A stretch of 64,000 nucleotides of DNA from Balaenoptera acutorostrata (GCF_949987535.1 NC_080070.1:11971770-12035769), one strand, 5' to 3'. Shown: positions 37,285 to 48,265, counted from the first letter of the stretch. Notes: generated by a model not told the origin, from the letters alone. Program-made: numbers and translations.

Positions 37285-38119
37285 CTCTGGTTTCCACCTT
37301 GGGTCCTGTGGGATTTTCACAGGCAAACCCTTTAACCTGGAGTTTTTTCCTTCCCTCTCAAACTTTCCCTAATGGACATCCAAAAGGGCTTTCCCAGCAG
37401 TCAGACTCTTCTATGTGTCTCTGTGGTCTCTACTTATTCTCATACTAGCCAATAGCACTACCTTCTCCCGACGTGTTGTAAAGACACATAAGGTGAACAT
37501 TGAAATGGGACTAGAGGGTCTTGTTATTAATAGAGAAATAAAGACTATAAAATTGCTTATTACTACACCTTTTTACTAAGAAAAAAAAAAAAGACATCTT
37601 TTTCCTTTGATAGAGGCTAAAGACAAGCAAAGTAAATAGGGCGGTGTTCCAAGGGCAAACATGTCTTTGCTATGACAGAAGGATTTACACATAACAAAGC
37701 TCCAAGGGTTTTAGAGGCACTCCCTTACTGACTTCATCAGTGGGCACCATCAGTTTCCAAACGTTGTCATTGCAAGTAGGTGATGTGTGCATTCATCTTA
37801 CATTAATCACTTAGTTTAGCATTCAAATAAATGCCAGCATTTCACCAAGGAAATAGCAAAATCACAAGAAGCTGGGACATAATTATAGTTGGTATAATGT
37901 TCTACAATGATGCCTTGATCTTATCATCCTAGGATTAAGCCTGATTAATCAGTACACTGAGAACCAAATGAGGGATTTTTTCTCTGTCACTGACCCAGCC
38001 TGGATAATGGGAGAAGCAGGAAAACCACCCGCTCCAGCATGAGTAACAAGGACAAGGGGGAGATTCAGAATACAAGTCCTACCTCTTGGGATCAGATAAT
38101 AATCCTCAAGACTACTACT

Positions 38120-38265
38120 TTAAACTCCTTCTATTCATTTACCCAACAAAATTTTTTTATTGTGAAACATTTGTTAGAAATCTTTGTATGAAAAGAAAAA
38201 TCAGAAAAGGTCCCTGACTTCAAGAAGCTCAGAGTCTAATGGAGGAAAAATACAAGTACTTGCAG
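38120..38265 (-). mobile_element. LINE-2 fragment, antisense
   Basis: 'tcatttacccaacaaaattt' (38135-38154) and 'cttcaagaagctcagagtctaatgg' near 38218 are the complement of the L2 terminus. It lies directly upstream of OR2R copy 2. Confidence 0.6.
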
Positions 38266-38367
38266 TCCTACTTAAAGTCCTTTGTTCAAACCCAGACTGT
38301 GGATTCTGATTCTGATTCTGGCCTCCCTAACCCAGCACCTCCTCCTGCAGCCTGGCCCACCTGCTCC

Positions 38368-38942
38368 ATGGGAGGGATACCCTGACCTGGGTGAGTGAGT
38401 GTGTCCTAACGGGCCTCCCCAGGGACAGGCAGAATCAGGCTGAACTCCGTCCTGTTTGGGGCCGCCTATCTGCTGACCCCGCTGGGCAAAGGGCTCATCA
38501 TCCTCCTGATCAGGCTGGACGCCCGCCTCCACCCGCCCATGTTCTTCTTCCTCGGCAACCTCTCCATAGTGGACATCTGCTACACCTCCAGTGGGGTCAC
38601 CCAGATGCTGGTGCACTTCTTCCTGGAGAAGAAGACCATTTACTCAATGTGGGGCCCAGCTCTTCTTCTCTCTGGCTCTGGAGGGGACTGAGTTCCTGCT
38701 GCTGATAGCAATGGCCTATGACCATTATATGGTGGGTGACCCCCTGCACTACATGGCAGCAGTCAGCCCGAGGCTGATAGTGGTCTCTTGGCTTGTGGGC
38801 ATGGCTAATTTTGTAGTGGAGATGGCAATCAACATGCACCTGCCCAGCTGTGGGCACCATGTGCTGAATCATGTTGCTTGTGTGGATGTCACACACACTA
38901 GGGTGTCCTGGTGGACTCTAGTGTAGTTGTGTTGCTGGCGCC
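38368..38942 (+). pseudogene. Olfactory receptor pseudogene, OR2R type, copy 2, truncated
   Basis: Second OR2R-like copy, in worse condition than copy 1 and with different damage. ATG (38368-38370) and the splice acceptor (AG 38349-38350) are kept. By comparison with copy 1: a 1-bp loss just after the ATG, a 2-bp loss near 38445, and about 5 bp lost near 38640, with frames resuming as ARLHPPMFFFLGNL (TM2), then TEFLLLIAMA (TM3) and WLVGMAN (TM4). The DRY motif reads DHY, about one codon is missing after it, and about four codons are missing near 38775. Near 38880 about 36 bp are gone between similar GCTTGT/GCGTGC words, then a TAG stops the frame at 38924. No TM5-TM7 remains: similarity ends near 38942. 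Clearly dead. Confidence 0.8.
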
Positions 38943-39435
38943 TTGAGCTGAATGCTGGGTAGGAATTCAGTTGTAGAAACAGAGAAATACAGAAGAACTC
39001 AGAAACAGAAATAGCAGGGCTTCCCCTGAGAACAGAGAAGCTTGTACTAAGGGATAAAGTGTTTGTGCAACTGTATACACACAAGTACATGTGTGTGTGA
39101 AAGATGTACTCTTTGTTTTTGAAGGTATCGACAAATAATGACTTAAGCTCTGGAATCTTCTTTGTAACTCTGCTTTTTTCCACCGAAATTCAAAAGCAGT
39201 TTACACCAATCAGAAATGTTAAATATTTGTTGACTGAGTGATCATCAGAATAATTCCCACAACCACTTTCATCATTGTCCTAAATGTCAACTTCAGCATC
39301 TAGTCAGTCAGTCAGATAGCACATTTAATGAACCTCTCTTCTGTGCTCACCTTGACTCCCTTCATCACCACAGCTATCATCATAACTCCCTCCTAGTGTT
39401 GAGAGCATCATGGTGCCCTGGACAAAATGCAGGAC
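38943..39435. other. Unassigned sequence replacing the receptor 3' half
   Basis: No olfactory receptor sequence and no repeat that I recognise follows the truncation point. Confidence 0.45.
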
Positions 39436-39439
39436 TTGG

Positions 39440-40110
39440 AAAGAAATATCAACCAGTAAACACATTTGTATCAAGCTCCACTGTGTTCAATATACCATGC
39501 CAGGTGCTGCAAGAGACACACCGAGTCTAATATGAGGTCCTTCCCCATAACCCGGGGATTACTTGGAAAGATAAGAGATAAATACCAAAAAAGAAATTGC
39601 AGCATAATCCAGCAATGGAAAAGTACAATTAGGCAACATTTGGTTAATTGCCAAATATGAGATAGAAATTAAAAGCCCATGGGATTCACAAAATTCCCCC
39701 ATGAAGGGGAAAAAACTGGGTGGTTTGCAAAGGAATTGAAGGGGAAGGAAAAATTAAAATGGCCATAGAAGATGGTAGAACTTGGATAGATGAGGGAGTA
39801 GAGAGAGAGAGGTTTATTCTTGGCTCATGGGGGAATGACGTAAGCCAGGTGAGGAGATAAAAAACACCAAGGTCTGTCTGGGAAAGAGTGGGCAAACCAG
39901 TTTGGTTACAGCAAAGATTTCATTTTGAGGAGTCCTGCGGAGGAGGTAAGGCTGGAAAGTGGGGATGGTGTGCATAGTAGGGCTTTGAAAACAAGGCCAT
40001 GGAATTTGCATTAGAGGCAATAGCAAGATAGCACAGTTTTTGATGTGGGAAATAGCACATCTAATATATGATGTTCTAGAAGTTATCCTCTTCTTCTCCA
40101 CCACCACTGT
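39440..40110 (-). mobile_element. LINE-2 remnant, antisense
   Basis: Traces such as 'ccatgccaggtgctgcaaga' (39495-39514) and 'agtagggctttgaaaacaagg' (39976-39996) match antisense L2. Strongly diverged. Confidence 0.55.
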
Positions 40111-40495
40111 TAGACTAATTGAGACAAAAATAAATAGGACAAACTTTTTTCTTCTTTTAGTCCAAAAAACTCTCTATTTCATGCTTCACTAGTAGGAGTA
40201 AGTGAATCAACTATTTATAATTCAACTTCCTCTAATCAGGGCAAACTTCATAGACCAGGCAGAGTTTAAGGTAAGGTTGAAAGACCAAGAATTGGGAAGC
40301 TAGTGGATATAGACCAGAAGTTATTTAGAATACAGGGAAATGTTAGAAGTAAAAATGAATGATCAGATCTTGAAATTGAGAATCGAACAGAGGGTATAAC
40401 TATAGATAAAGCACCTTCTATTTTCCTTTTTTTTTAATTGAGAAGATAACCATGCCATCTGAGTAATATCTGAAGACCAAACAAAAATAAGCAGA

Positions 40496-40620
40496 AGGAA
40501 GGGAGACGCAAGAGGGAAGAGATATGGGAACATATGTATATGTATAACTGATTCAGTTTGTTATAAAGCAGCTAACACACCATTGTAAAGCAATTATACT
40601 CCAATAAAGATGTTAAAAAA
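40496..40620 (+). mobile_element. LINE-1 3' end, sense, about 125 bp, young
   Basis: Only the last ~125 bp of an L1: 'agagatatgggaacatatgt' (40518-40537), 'attatactccaataaagatg' (40593-40612), then poly(A). Duplication AAAAATAAGCAG at 40483-40494 and repeated at the end of the A tail (ends about 40634). Confidence 0.9.
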
Positions 40621-41369
40621 AAAAAAATAAGCAGAGCTTATTTGGTGTTTTCTTTAAGTGTTAGCTCTGATAATGACCCTGTTTTTCTGTCTTATGTCAC
40701 ATCTCAAGCAGCAACGCCCTGGTTAGACAGGTCCCACCCCTGTCGGGAGGGATTTGGAGTTTGCTTTTCTAATACAGGTTCACAAAATGAGTCTGAGTCT
40801 CACCAAGGCACTAGCCTGGGAAAGCCTTCAAATTTATTTTTTTAATGGAGAATAAATCAGTGCACGAAGCACAGGAGACAAAACTCAGGGTCCAAGATGG
40901 GAACTAGATTAGGAGAGCATTTTACAATCACTTAGAGACAAGGGAGGGAGCAAATAGGTGTGACGCAACATGGATCTGAGCACACCTGGGAATTCCCATG
41001 ACAGAGGTTCCCTGACTGCAGAACGTCCCTGCTCTTCAGGCACAAATCCAATCTCTTCCATCCAGAACAAAATCTCCCCTACAGCATTCTCTACTTCACA
41101 CAATCGAGACCAGGAACACCACTGGAGAGCAGGGGTTGTTAGCCTGGAGCTCACTGACAGGTTTGGGTCTATGACCCCTCTGGAATTGTGTGCTAAAGTG
41201 GTATCTCAGCCAATTTTTATCACTTCCTGAGGAAGTCCTTCTGCTAGTGGCCCTCCCCCACCCCAGCTCTCTGCCTCGTCCTCCTGTTACACAAACTCAC
41301 AGGCCTCCATGCTTTCCCATCCTCACACCTGTCCCAGTTTGTAACGACATGCTCACTCGTATGACTAGA

Positions 41370-41505
41370 CACTTTATTCCTGACTCCCCACAGGCTGTAA
41401 ATTCCACGGCGGTAGAAGGTTTTTCTGTGATACTACTTTATCCCCAGCTCAGGGCGTTGTCTACATGGAAGCACTCAAAAAATATTTGCTAACTGAATAC
41501 ATTCT
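41370..41505 (+). mobile_element. LINE-2 3' fragment, sense
   Basis: 'ctccccacaggctgtaaatt' (41384-41403) and the end 'actcaaaaaatatttgctaactgaa' near 41474 follow the L2 3' order. Confidence 0.6.
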
Positions 41506-41509
41506 CAAA

Positions 41510-42315
41510 CAATCTGTGGCCCCCACAAAAGGTTAACACGTCCCGATTTATGTATTGGTTTGTATTAACGTGTTTTTAAATTTTAGAAAATGTGTTTTAT
41601 AAAACCTTTACTAGAGAGCTGTGATATTTGCCACTGATTGATAAGATGGGGGTTTTAGATAAGCTTCCCTGATGGTATAGAATTGGACTTACCATTAAAA
41701 AATACTGCCCAAAGAGAGCATGTGGTCCAGTGTCCACAGTCAACCTGATTTCCCATTGATCTAATCTGATTTCTAATACATTTTCTTAGTGTTTTCATTT
41801 CTTTCTTCAATATAACAGCATAACAGCAACCTTACAAAATACAATAAAGAATTTAGTTTAAAGATAATAGCTACATAATGTTTAGTAACACTCTTATTAT
41901 TCCTATCATAATTTCATCTTTTCCCCTTTATTTCTTCAAAGGAAAAAACAAAACAAAAAACAACTCCTAGCTTTTTTCACTTCCCTCAGCTGATGTCAAA
42001 ATGCTACTTAAGTAAATTATTCTCTCAGTCACACCCTCTAGTGAACTTCCAATATCCTTCTTTAGCATCAAACTTCCTTCTCAGTGGTTTCTTATCCACC
42101 ACAAGTGGTTTTTCTTTATCTCAGTCACACTTAGTATATTTGCCCTGTTTGGCAATTCAAAACATTGAAAAAAACAAGAGTCAGAGAAAGAAAAAGAAAA
42201 ACTGGTCTTTCCTTGTGGCTAGAAAAGTCCTTGCCACACCCTGGTTCCCCTACTCTCTTCATCTGACTCAGACACAGAAAATAATTTGAAAAAATAATAT
42301 TAACTATGCATTACT
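41510..42315. other. Intergenic, nothing recognised
   Basis: AT-rich; A-runs at 41941-41962. No gene or repeat that I can name. Confidence 0.45.
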
Positions 42316-42319
42316 ATAA

Positions 42320-42450
42320 TACTATTAACAAGTTATGGTGAGTACTACTTATATGTCACGCACATATATTACACATTTCAATCTTCACAATTATTCTAAG
42401 ACAGTTACTATTACCAAATTTAATATACCAGGAAACTAAGGCATAAAGGG
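42320..42450 (-). repeat. MIR SINE fragment, antisense
   Basis: 'atttcaatcttcacaattat' (42375-42394) and 'caggaaactaaggcataaag' (42429-42448) match the antisense MIR order. Confidence 0.65.
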
Positions 42451-42479
42451 TTAACTATACCTAGGAATTCACATCACAA

Positions 42480-44520
42480 AAAATGCAGAAGATCTATATT
42501 TTAAAAAATTAAAACACTACTGAAAGTAATAAAAGAAATCTTGAACAAATGGAAATGCATACCATATTCTTGAATAGAAGACTCAATATTGTGGATGTGT
42601 ATGTCTCCTTATGGTAAATTATATGTTTAACAGGATCAACTTTATATAATAAAAAAGAAATTTTTGTTTGAGACCAGACACTATTATTTTAAAAATAATA
42701 GCCAAGAAATTTCTGAAAAGGAAGATTAATGAAGAAAGACTAGTGTACTAGTTATTCAAACATCATAAACCTAAAATAGTCAAAATGCCATGGTGGTGGC
42801 ACATGATTACACCAAGGCAGTGAAACATAATAGAAAGTCTGGAAATAAACCAATATATACAGGAATTTAGTAATGATAAAAGGTAGCATTTTAAATTAGT
42901 GAAGAAAAAGAGCAATAAATAGTGTTAGGGAAACAAGCTAATAATCTGGAAAAAAAGTAAAATTTATCTATACGTGATAATTTATATAAGAATAAATTCC
43001 ATAGCGGTCAAATATTTAAATATAAAAATGAAAGCATGAAAGTGCTAGAAGAAACCAAAAGGCAGTTTTTTTATGATATCAATGTGAGGAATGCCTTCTG
43101 AGACAAAAATCTCAACATTTACTAAAATTGTTTTGGATAAAAAAACTCTGCGTGGCACAAGCTGCTATTATAAAAGTAAGAAGCATAAACAAAAGCAAAA
43201 CAGAACAAAAAAACCACAAAGGGTATGGTGAGGGGCAGGTACAGATGCATAGTCACAGCACGAAGGAGTTCTTTTGTGATGATGGAATGGTTTGTGTCTT
43301 AACTGTGGTTACACAAACCTATACATGGGGTTAAAATGCATTGAATCACATACACACATGAATGCAGGTTAAAAAAATTAGTGAAAACTGAACCATTAAC
43401 ATTTTCAATATTGTACTATAGCTATGTAAGATGCCATCATTGGCGGAAACTGGCTGAACAGTACATAGGACTCTGTACTATTTTTGCAACTTCCTGTGAG
43501 TCTATAATTATTCCAAAATAAAGAAGCTTTAAAAATTTAATATTAGAATCAAGAAAAATTAAAATAAAAACACCGAGGGTGGAGGACTGTTTTGCCACTC
43601 GTATCAAAAATAAAGCGCTAATTTCTCTAAGATATAAAGAGTTCTTACAAACCAATAAGAAAAAAGCCAAAATCCAAATCCAAAATTAAGCAGAGATATA
43701 GACTGTTCACAGAAAATAAACACGAATGGCTCTAAACATATAAAATAATGATAAACCTTACTCAAAATAAGAGTCGTGCAAATTACAACTACACTAATAT
43801 GCCACTTTTTACCGGATTGGCCAAAAAATGAAAAGTGTGAAAACCAGCATACTCATAAATTGCTAGTGGGAAAGTAAATTAATCCAAACCTATAGAGGGC
43901 AACACTTATCAAAATTAGAAATGCACATGCCATTTGACCCAGTAACTCCATTTCATGGAATTTATCCTATAGTTAATTTGCACAGGTGCAAGATTACATA
44001 TGTAGAAGAGACAGTCAACATTGCACCATTATTATTGTAATAGCAAAAGACAAGAAGCAACTTAACTGACCACAAACAGGTGACAAGTTTAAAAACTGTG
44101 GTACACCTAAAAAAAGTGAGGAAAAGCTATGTGCGTCCACATGCCTAGATCTCCAAGATACACATATTGTTAAGCAGAAACAGCAAGGTGTAGAGCAGCA
44201 TGAATACTGTACAATCATTTGTGTGAAGGCCACAGGGAAAAGATAGATAATAAGGCCGTTGGTTAGTTAGCTACTGATATGGAATATAGCAGTACATAAG
44301 TAAGTTAGTTGACTGGTTTGTTAGTTAGGTATTAGTGGCTTTTTGTCATAGAATAAAATATGTCTAGAAGGACAGACATGAAATGATAAGAATGCCTCAG
44401 AAGGGGAAGGTAGGAGAGAGATTTTTTATATATACTCTTTAGTATATTTTGAATTTTTAACCATGCAAACGTATTACCTATTAAAAAAATATTTAAAGTA
44501 AAAATGTAGAATAATTTGCC
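42480..44520 (+). mobile_element. Old LINE-1 remnants, sense, composite
   Basis: Degraded L1M-type sequence: 'gctagaagaaaccaaaaggc' (43045-43064) and 'gtgatgatggaatggtttgtg' near 43276, and an L1 tail 'attccaaaataaagaagctt' (43510-43529). An ORF2/3' section follows, with 'tgacccagtaactccatttc' (43936-43955). At least two L1 pieces are present, the 43.23-43.54 kb tail probably being a separate insertion. Confidence 0.65.
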
Positions 44521-44861
44521 CAAAGATTTTAGTTCATGAGTGTACATCCACTCAGCAGCATATACCCTAATCAGAAGGGAAATTATTTTTACTCTCAGAG
44601 AAGATTAAAATATCAGGAATCCAGCTGAAAGTTAGTCTCTGAAATTTGCACATTGATACCTTTTAGCAAAAACTTTTAAGCCTGCCTTAGAGGCACCCCA
44701 CTCTAATTAAAATTTTCTCCAAAATTATTTCTAAAAACTTTTGCATAGTAATTGGAACAAACTGTTTTAAGACAATATTTAAACATAAGATTTAATTCTT
44801 ATTCTTTTTTTTAAATTAGAGGTTAAACAGTTTTGAACACAAACTAAATGAAATTCTTGCT

Positions 44862-45060
44862 TTTTTTTTTTTAAGAACAAAAAGTACATGTTTATTTAAT
44901 TCACATGTGACTGAGGCATTCACATTAGGAAAAAGTTTGAAACAATCTGAAAAAGGAGAAAAATCACAACGTGTGATTCTAAAGGAAGAATAAACATGGA
45001 AAAAGTCTGGCTGCCACTTAGAGAAAATCAAGACCACACAACAGAAATATTAAAGAGAAA
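44862..45060 (-). pseudogene. Possible retrocopy 3' end of an unidentified transcript
   Basis: On the minus strand an AATAAA signal (complement near 44890-44895) is followed about 20 bases later by a run of 14 A (complement at 44861-44874), as in a reverse-transcribed mRNA tail. The 73-codon frame across it is not recognised and no target duplication was found. It may equally be an unknown repeat. Confidence 0.3.
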
Positions 45061-45660
45061 ATAAATGGGGTGGTGTAAAGAAACCTTCTAGTAGTTTTAA
45101 TAAAATTAAAATCAAATTATCTAAGTTTGGTGAGAGAAAAAGAATCTCCATAGAAAGAAGGGCTATTAAACCTCACAGCCCAGGCCACTGTCCACCACAA
45201 CTACTGCCCCTTGGGGCTCACGTAGTGACTATTACATTCTCCTTAGGAAGGTCTCTGCTTCCCCATCCACACCCTAGTTCAGTAATAGACACAGTTTTTC
45301 TTAATTTCCCAGTAGGCAGTTGAGATAAGACAGTACAGTTAATCAAGACTTTTTAACCGAAGGCTTCCACATAGCAGAGTGGATACAAACAGAGAGAGTA
45401 GCACAGAATTTTATAATCCGAACTTCTGGACAATACTGGCTCTCTGGGACCCCTGGGGCCACATTTTAATAGTGTCTCAGGAAGAAATCATGTGCCAGAG
45501 AGTTCCCAGATTTTACTCCCCTCCTCTCCTTCCCAAAGGAGAAACCCCACGACACGATCCAGAAGATTTCTGCCTGTGAAGATGTTTCCATGTAAGTGGA
45601 CTGTAGCTTTGTCACCCTCACTTGAGTCTCTTCTCATGGTTTGGGTAAGGGGATCATGCC
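45061..45660. other. Region downstream of TAS2R41
   Basis: Nothing recognised; on the minus strand this is 3' of the taste receptor. Confidence 0.45.
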
Positions 45661-45662
45661 AC

Positions 45663-46589
45663 TTAGGCCACCCAGAAGCCCCTGGCCAACAAAATTAGCT
45701 GCCTGAACACCGCTCGAAGCCTGAGGTTGCTGAGGATGAGGATAAAGGGATGGATGGATGTGCACGAGTAGATTAAAATCTGCCATGGCCAGTACCAGTC
45801 ACTTTCTGAGGAGTAGAACCCTGCAGCATCGATGATCAGGGACATGAAGGACAGAGCATAAAGAACGAGGAAGGAGATGAGTGACTTCGGAGCTCTGGTG
45901 TGAGCCTGGGCGCTGGGCTCCTGCAGGCTGTGGGCACTGTGCCGCATCCTCCACATGTGTCTCCTCAGAGAGTTCATCAACACAGCCATCGAGACCAGAA
46001 AAAGAGAGCAAGGAATTGAAAGGGTGACCAGTTTCAGGGGTAGAAAATGGTGAATTTCCAGCCTCCTGCTCCGCTGATTGTAGGTCAGGTTACCAGAAAA
46101 TTTTCTAATAAGGAAACCTTTATACAAATCGTGGTTCCCCCAAAAGAACAACAGGGTGATGATGAGGGAGATGAGGAGAGAGCCCAGCAGAAGCCAGGGC
46201 ACTAACCCTGGGAACCTGTACTTCAGCCAGAGGAAGGTGGGGTGGGTGAAGTTAGCAATCTTCATGAAGAAGAGGTCGCTGAGCCAGGAGCCAAACCAGA
46301 AGGTGAACGAGTTCAGGAAGTCTCAGCGTAGACCAAAGAACTGCCAGGCGGGACCCCCGCGGTACTCGACCAGATGGAGAAAGTAGTAGAAGTTGTTCGC
46401 CATTCCAACCCACTGCAGGCAGAAGCAGGAGACACCCAAGCTAAAGAGGATCACGCTGGAGGGGAGCAGCCTCCCTGGTCACACCCATTCTCTGCTCAGC
46501 ACCAGCACAATGAAGCCACTGGCCAGGAGTCCCAGCACACAGAGCAGAACAAAGAGCAGCACGAAGAGGACTGCGAATGCTGGGTGCAG
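45663..46589 (-). pseudogene. TAS2R41: Bitter-taste receptor pseudogene TAS2R41
   Basis: Single-exon T2R coding region of 309 codons including the stop; the human gene encodes about 307 residues. A working copy would be a G-protein-coupled bitter receptor in taste cells. No frameshift is seen over the whole length, but three point lesions disable it: the start position is CTG (46587-46589) instead of ATG; codon 37 is TGA (46479-46481, after REWV, where a CGA Arg is likely ancestral); and codon 89 is TGA (46323-46325, before DFLNS, where Trp is expected). From Met109 to the TAA at 45663 the frame is open for 200 codons with family landmarks: [14 protein letters not shown] (TM3 to loop), FSGNLTYNQ (N-glycosylation motif), [20 protein letters not shown] (TM6; Leu-to-Pro likely in this motif), [13 protein letters not shown] (TM7), and the ARGFWVA end. 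The gene identity is secure from these features and from its olfactory neighbours. Its orientation relative to the olfactory receptors is as in human 7q35. Confidence 0.93.
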
Positions 46590-46599
46590 GCTGGTCCCT

Positions 46600-47005
46600 C
46601 CTCCGGTCACCACCCTGTGCCTTGGTGCCTGGCCTCCTGCCTACCCCCGTCCACAGTCCCTCTTTCAGTCTCTCCTGGGGATATGAGAAGAACGCTCAGG
46701 CTCTGCATCTGAGCCAGAGCTCACTTAGGAGGAGAACGCTCAGGCTACAGAGGAAGGCGAGCTCAGCTCAGTGAGGGTGCAAATTTCCCATGGGCTCAGT
46801 TACCATTAGGCTTACCGACTACCCCTGATTTGCCTTCTCGGGTTTTGCCTGTACACTACCATGGCTAGTGTCAGTGAAGAGGGCTGTTCAGGGTGTCTGT
46901 GACTGAGTTCTGACAGAGGAAATTTTCATGTATTGAGCTATGGGGAAGTCATTCCGGCTTATACATGATTTGGGTTGAAATTTATACTAACGAGAACAAC
47001 CTGTC
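46600..47005. other. Upstream flank of TAS2R41
   Basis: GC-richer than the surroundings. A 'gaacgctcaggct' word occurs twice (46691-46703 and 46735-46747), suggesting a short local duplication. No gene recognised. Confidence 0.45.
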
Positions 47006-47009
47006 TCAG

Positions 47010-47187
47010 GACCTGTCAGACACGTGTGATACATCTGCTTTAACCATTTTTTTAAAAGAATGTGGGCTTCCTTGGTGGCGCAGTGGTTAAGAATCGCGGA
47101 CCTGTCAGACATGTGTGGTACATCTGCTTTAACCATTTTTTTATAAGAATGTGGGCTTCCTTGGTGGCGCAGTGGTTAAGAATCCGC
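47010..47187 (+). repeat. 89-bp direct tandem duplication with a duplicated SINE head
   Basis: Unit 1 is 47010-47098 and unit 2 starts at 47099, both beginning GACCTGTCAGACA and running through 'ctgctttaaccattttttt' into the first ~35 bp of a CHR SINE (gggcttccttggtggcgcag). I count about three substitutions between units. Only unit 2 continues into the rest of the SINE. Confidence 0.92.
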
Positions 47188-47495
47188 CTGCCAATGCAGG
47201 GGACATGGGTTCAAGCCCTGGTCCGTGAAGACCCCACATGCTGCGGAGCAACTAAGCCCGTGCACCACAACTACTGAGCCTGCGCTCTAGAGCCTGCGAG
47301 CCACAACTACTGAAGCCCATGCGCCTAGAGCCCGTGCTCCTCAACAAGAGAAGCCACCGCAATGAGAAGCCCGCGCACCACAACAAGGAGTAGCCCCCGC
47401 TCGCTGCAACTAGAGAAAGCCCGCACACAGCAATAAAGATCCAACACAGCCAAAAATAAAAAATAAATAAATAAATAAATTTATACAAAAAAAAA
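47153..47495 (+). mobile_element. CHR-type SINE, full-length subtype
   Basis: Complete body with both 'gccacaactactga' blocks and an AAATAAATAAATAAATTTATAC tail. Its head is duplicated at 47064-47098 by the 89-bp tandem duplication. Confidence 0.93.
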
Positions 47496-47499
47496 ATGC

Positions 47500-47787
47500 A
47501 TTTACCAGATTGTTTAGAATGTCCACTTTGAAGATAGGAATAAATGCCCTGCCCCCTCCGATGATGCCAATGCTAGTACTCCTTCAAAGATGAGGTTCCC
47601 TTCTGAGGTACCAAGGTCACGCTGACTCACTGTGTACGTGCTAATCTTCCTCTTCTGAAAGCTTGAAGGAATGTACCCCCGTCATGTCTGATGTTTGTTC
47701 TTTGTTCTGACGAGATATAAAACTGTGATTCAGGCATCCAAAATGGAGCTGGGTGGCCACCGTGGATGTGGTTTCAAACATGTTCCT
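47500..47787 (+). mobile_element. LTR-like sequence, left part
   Basis: Appears to be the beginning of an LTR-like element that resumes at 48266 after an L1 insertion. Family not identified, no coding content seen. Confidence 0.35.
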
Positions 47788-47789
47788 GT

Positions 47790-48265
47790 AGTGAGGTGGA
47801 TGGACCTAGAGTCTGTCATACAGAGTGAAGTAAGTCAGAAAGAGAAAAACAAATACCGTATGCTAACGCATATATGTGGAATCTAAAAAAATAAAAAAAT
47901 ATTTTAAAAATGGTTCTGAAGAACCTAGGGGCAGGACAGGAATAAAGACGCAGATGTAGAGAATGGACTTGAGGACACAGGGAGGGGGAAGGGTAAGCTG
48001 GAATGAAGTGAGAGAGTAGCATTGACATATATACACTACCAAATGTAAAATAGCTAGCTAGTGGGAAGCAGCCGCATAACACAGGGAGATCAGCTCTGTG
48101 CTTTCTGACCACCTAGAGGGGTGGGATAGGGAGGGTGGGAGGGAGACACAAGAGGGAGGGGATATGGGGATATATGTGTACGTACAGCTGATTCACTTTG
48201 TTATACAGCAGAAACTAACACAACATTGCAAAACAATTATACTCCAATAAAGATGTTAAAAAAAA
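47790..48265 (+). mobile_element. LINE-1 3' UTR, sense, 5'-truncated
   Basis: From 'gaggtggatggacctagagt' (47793-47812) through 'taagtcagaaagagaaaaac' (47831-47850), the G-rich 'ggaggggaagggtaagct'-like polypurine region (47981-47998) and the terminus 'tactccaataaagatgttaa' (48240-48259). Flanked by GTTCCTGT at 47782-47789 and 48266-48273. Confidence 0.9.

Larger units (their letters stand above)
36390..38942 (+). repeat. Tandem duplication unit B (5' flank plus OR2R copy 2)
   Basis: Counterpart of unit A (29480-32192), about 7 kb away in the same orientation; shared anchors are given there. Unit B carries a MER5A-like insertion (37110-37284) that I do not see in A, while A carries an L2 piece and a CT tract. 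Similarity stops near 38942, inside the receptor. Confidence 0.68.

Noticed and set aside
46374..46774. Frames of 65-112 codons on + over and upstream of TAS2R41
   Set aside because: Antisense to the taste receptor or its upstream flank, without motifs.
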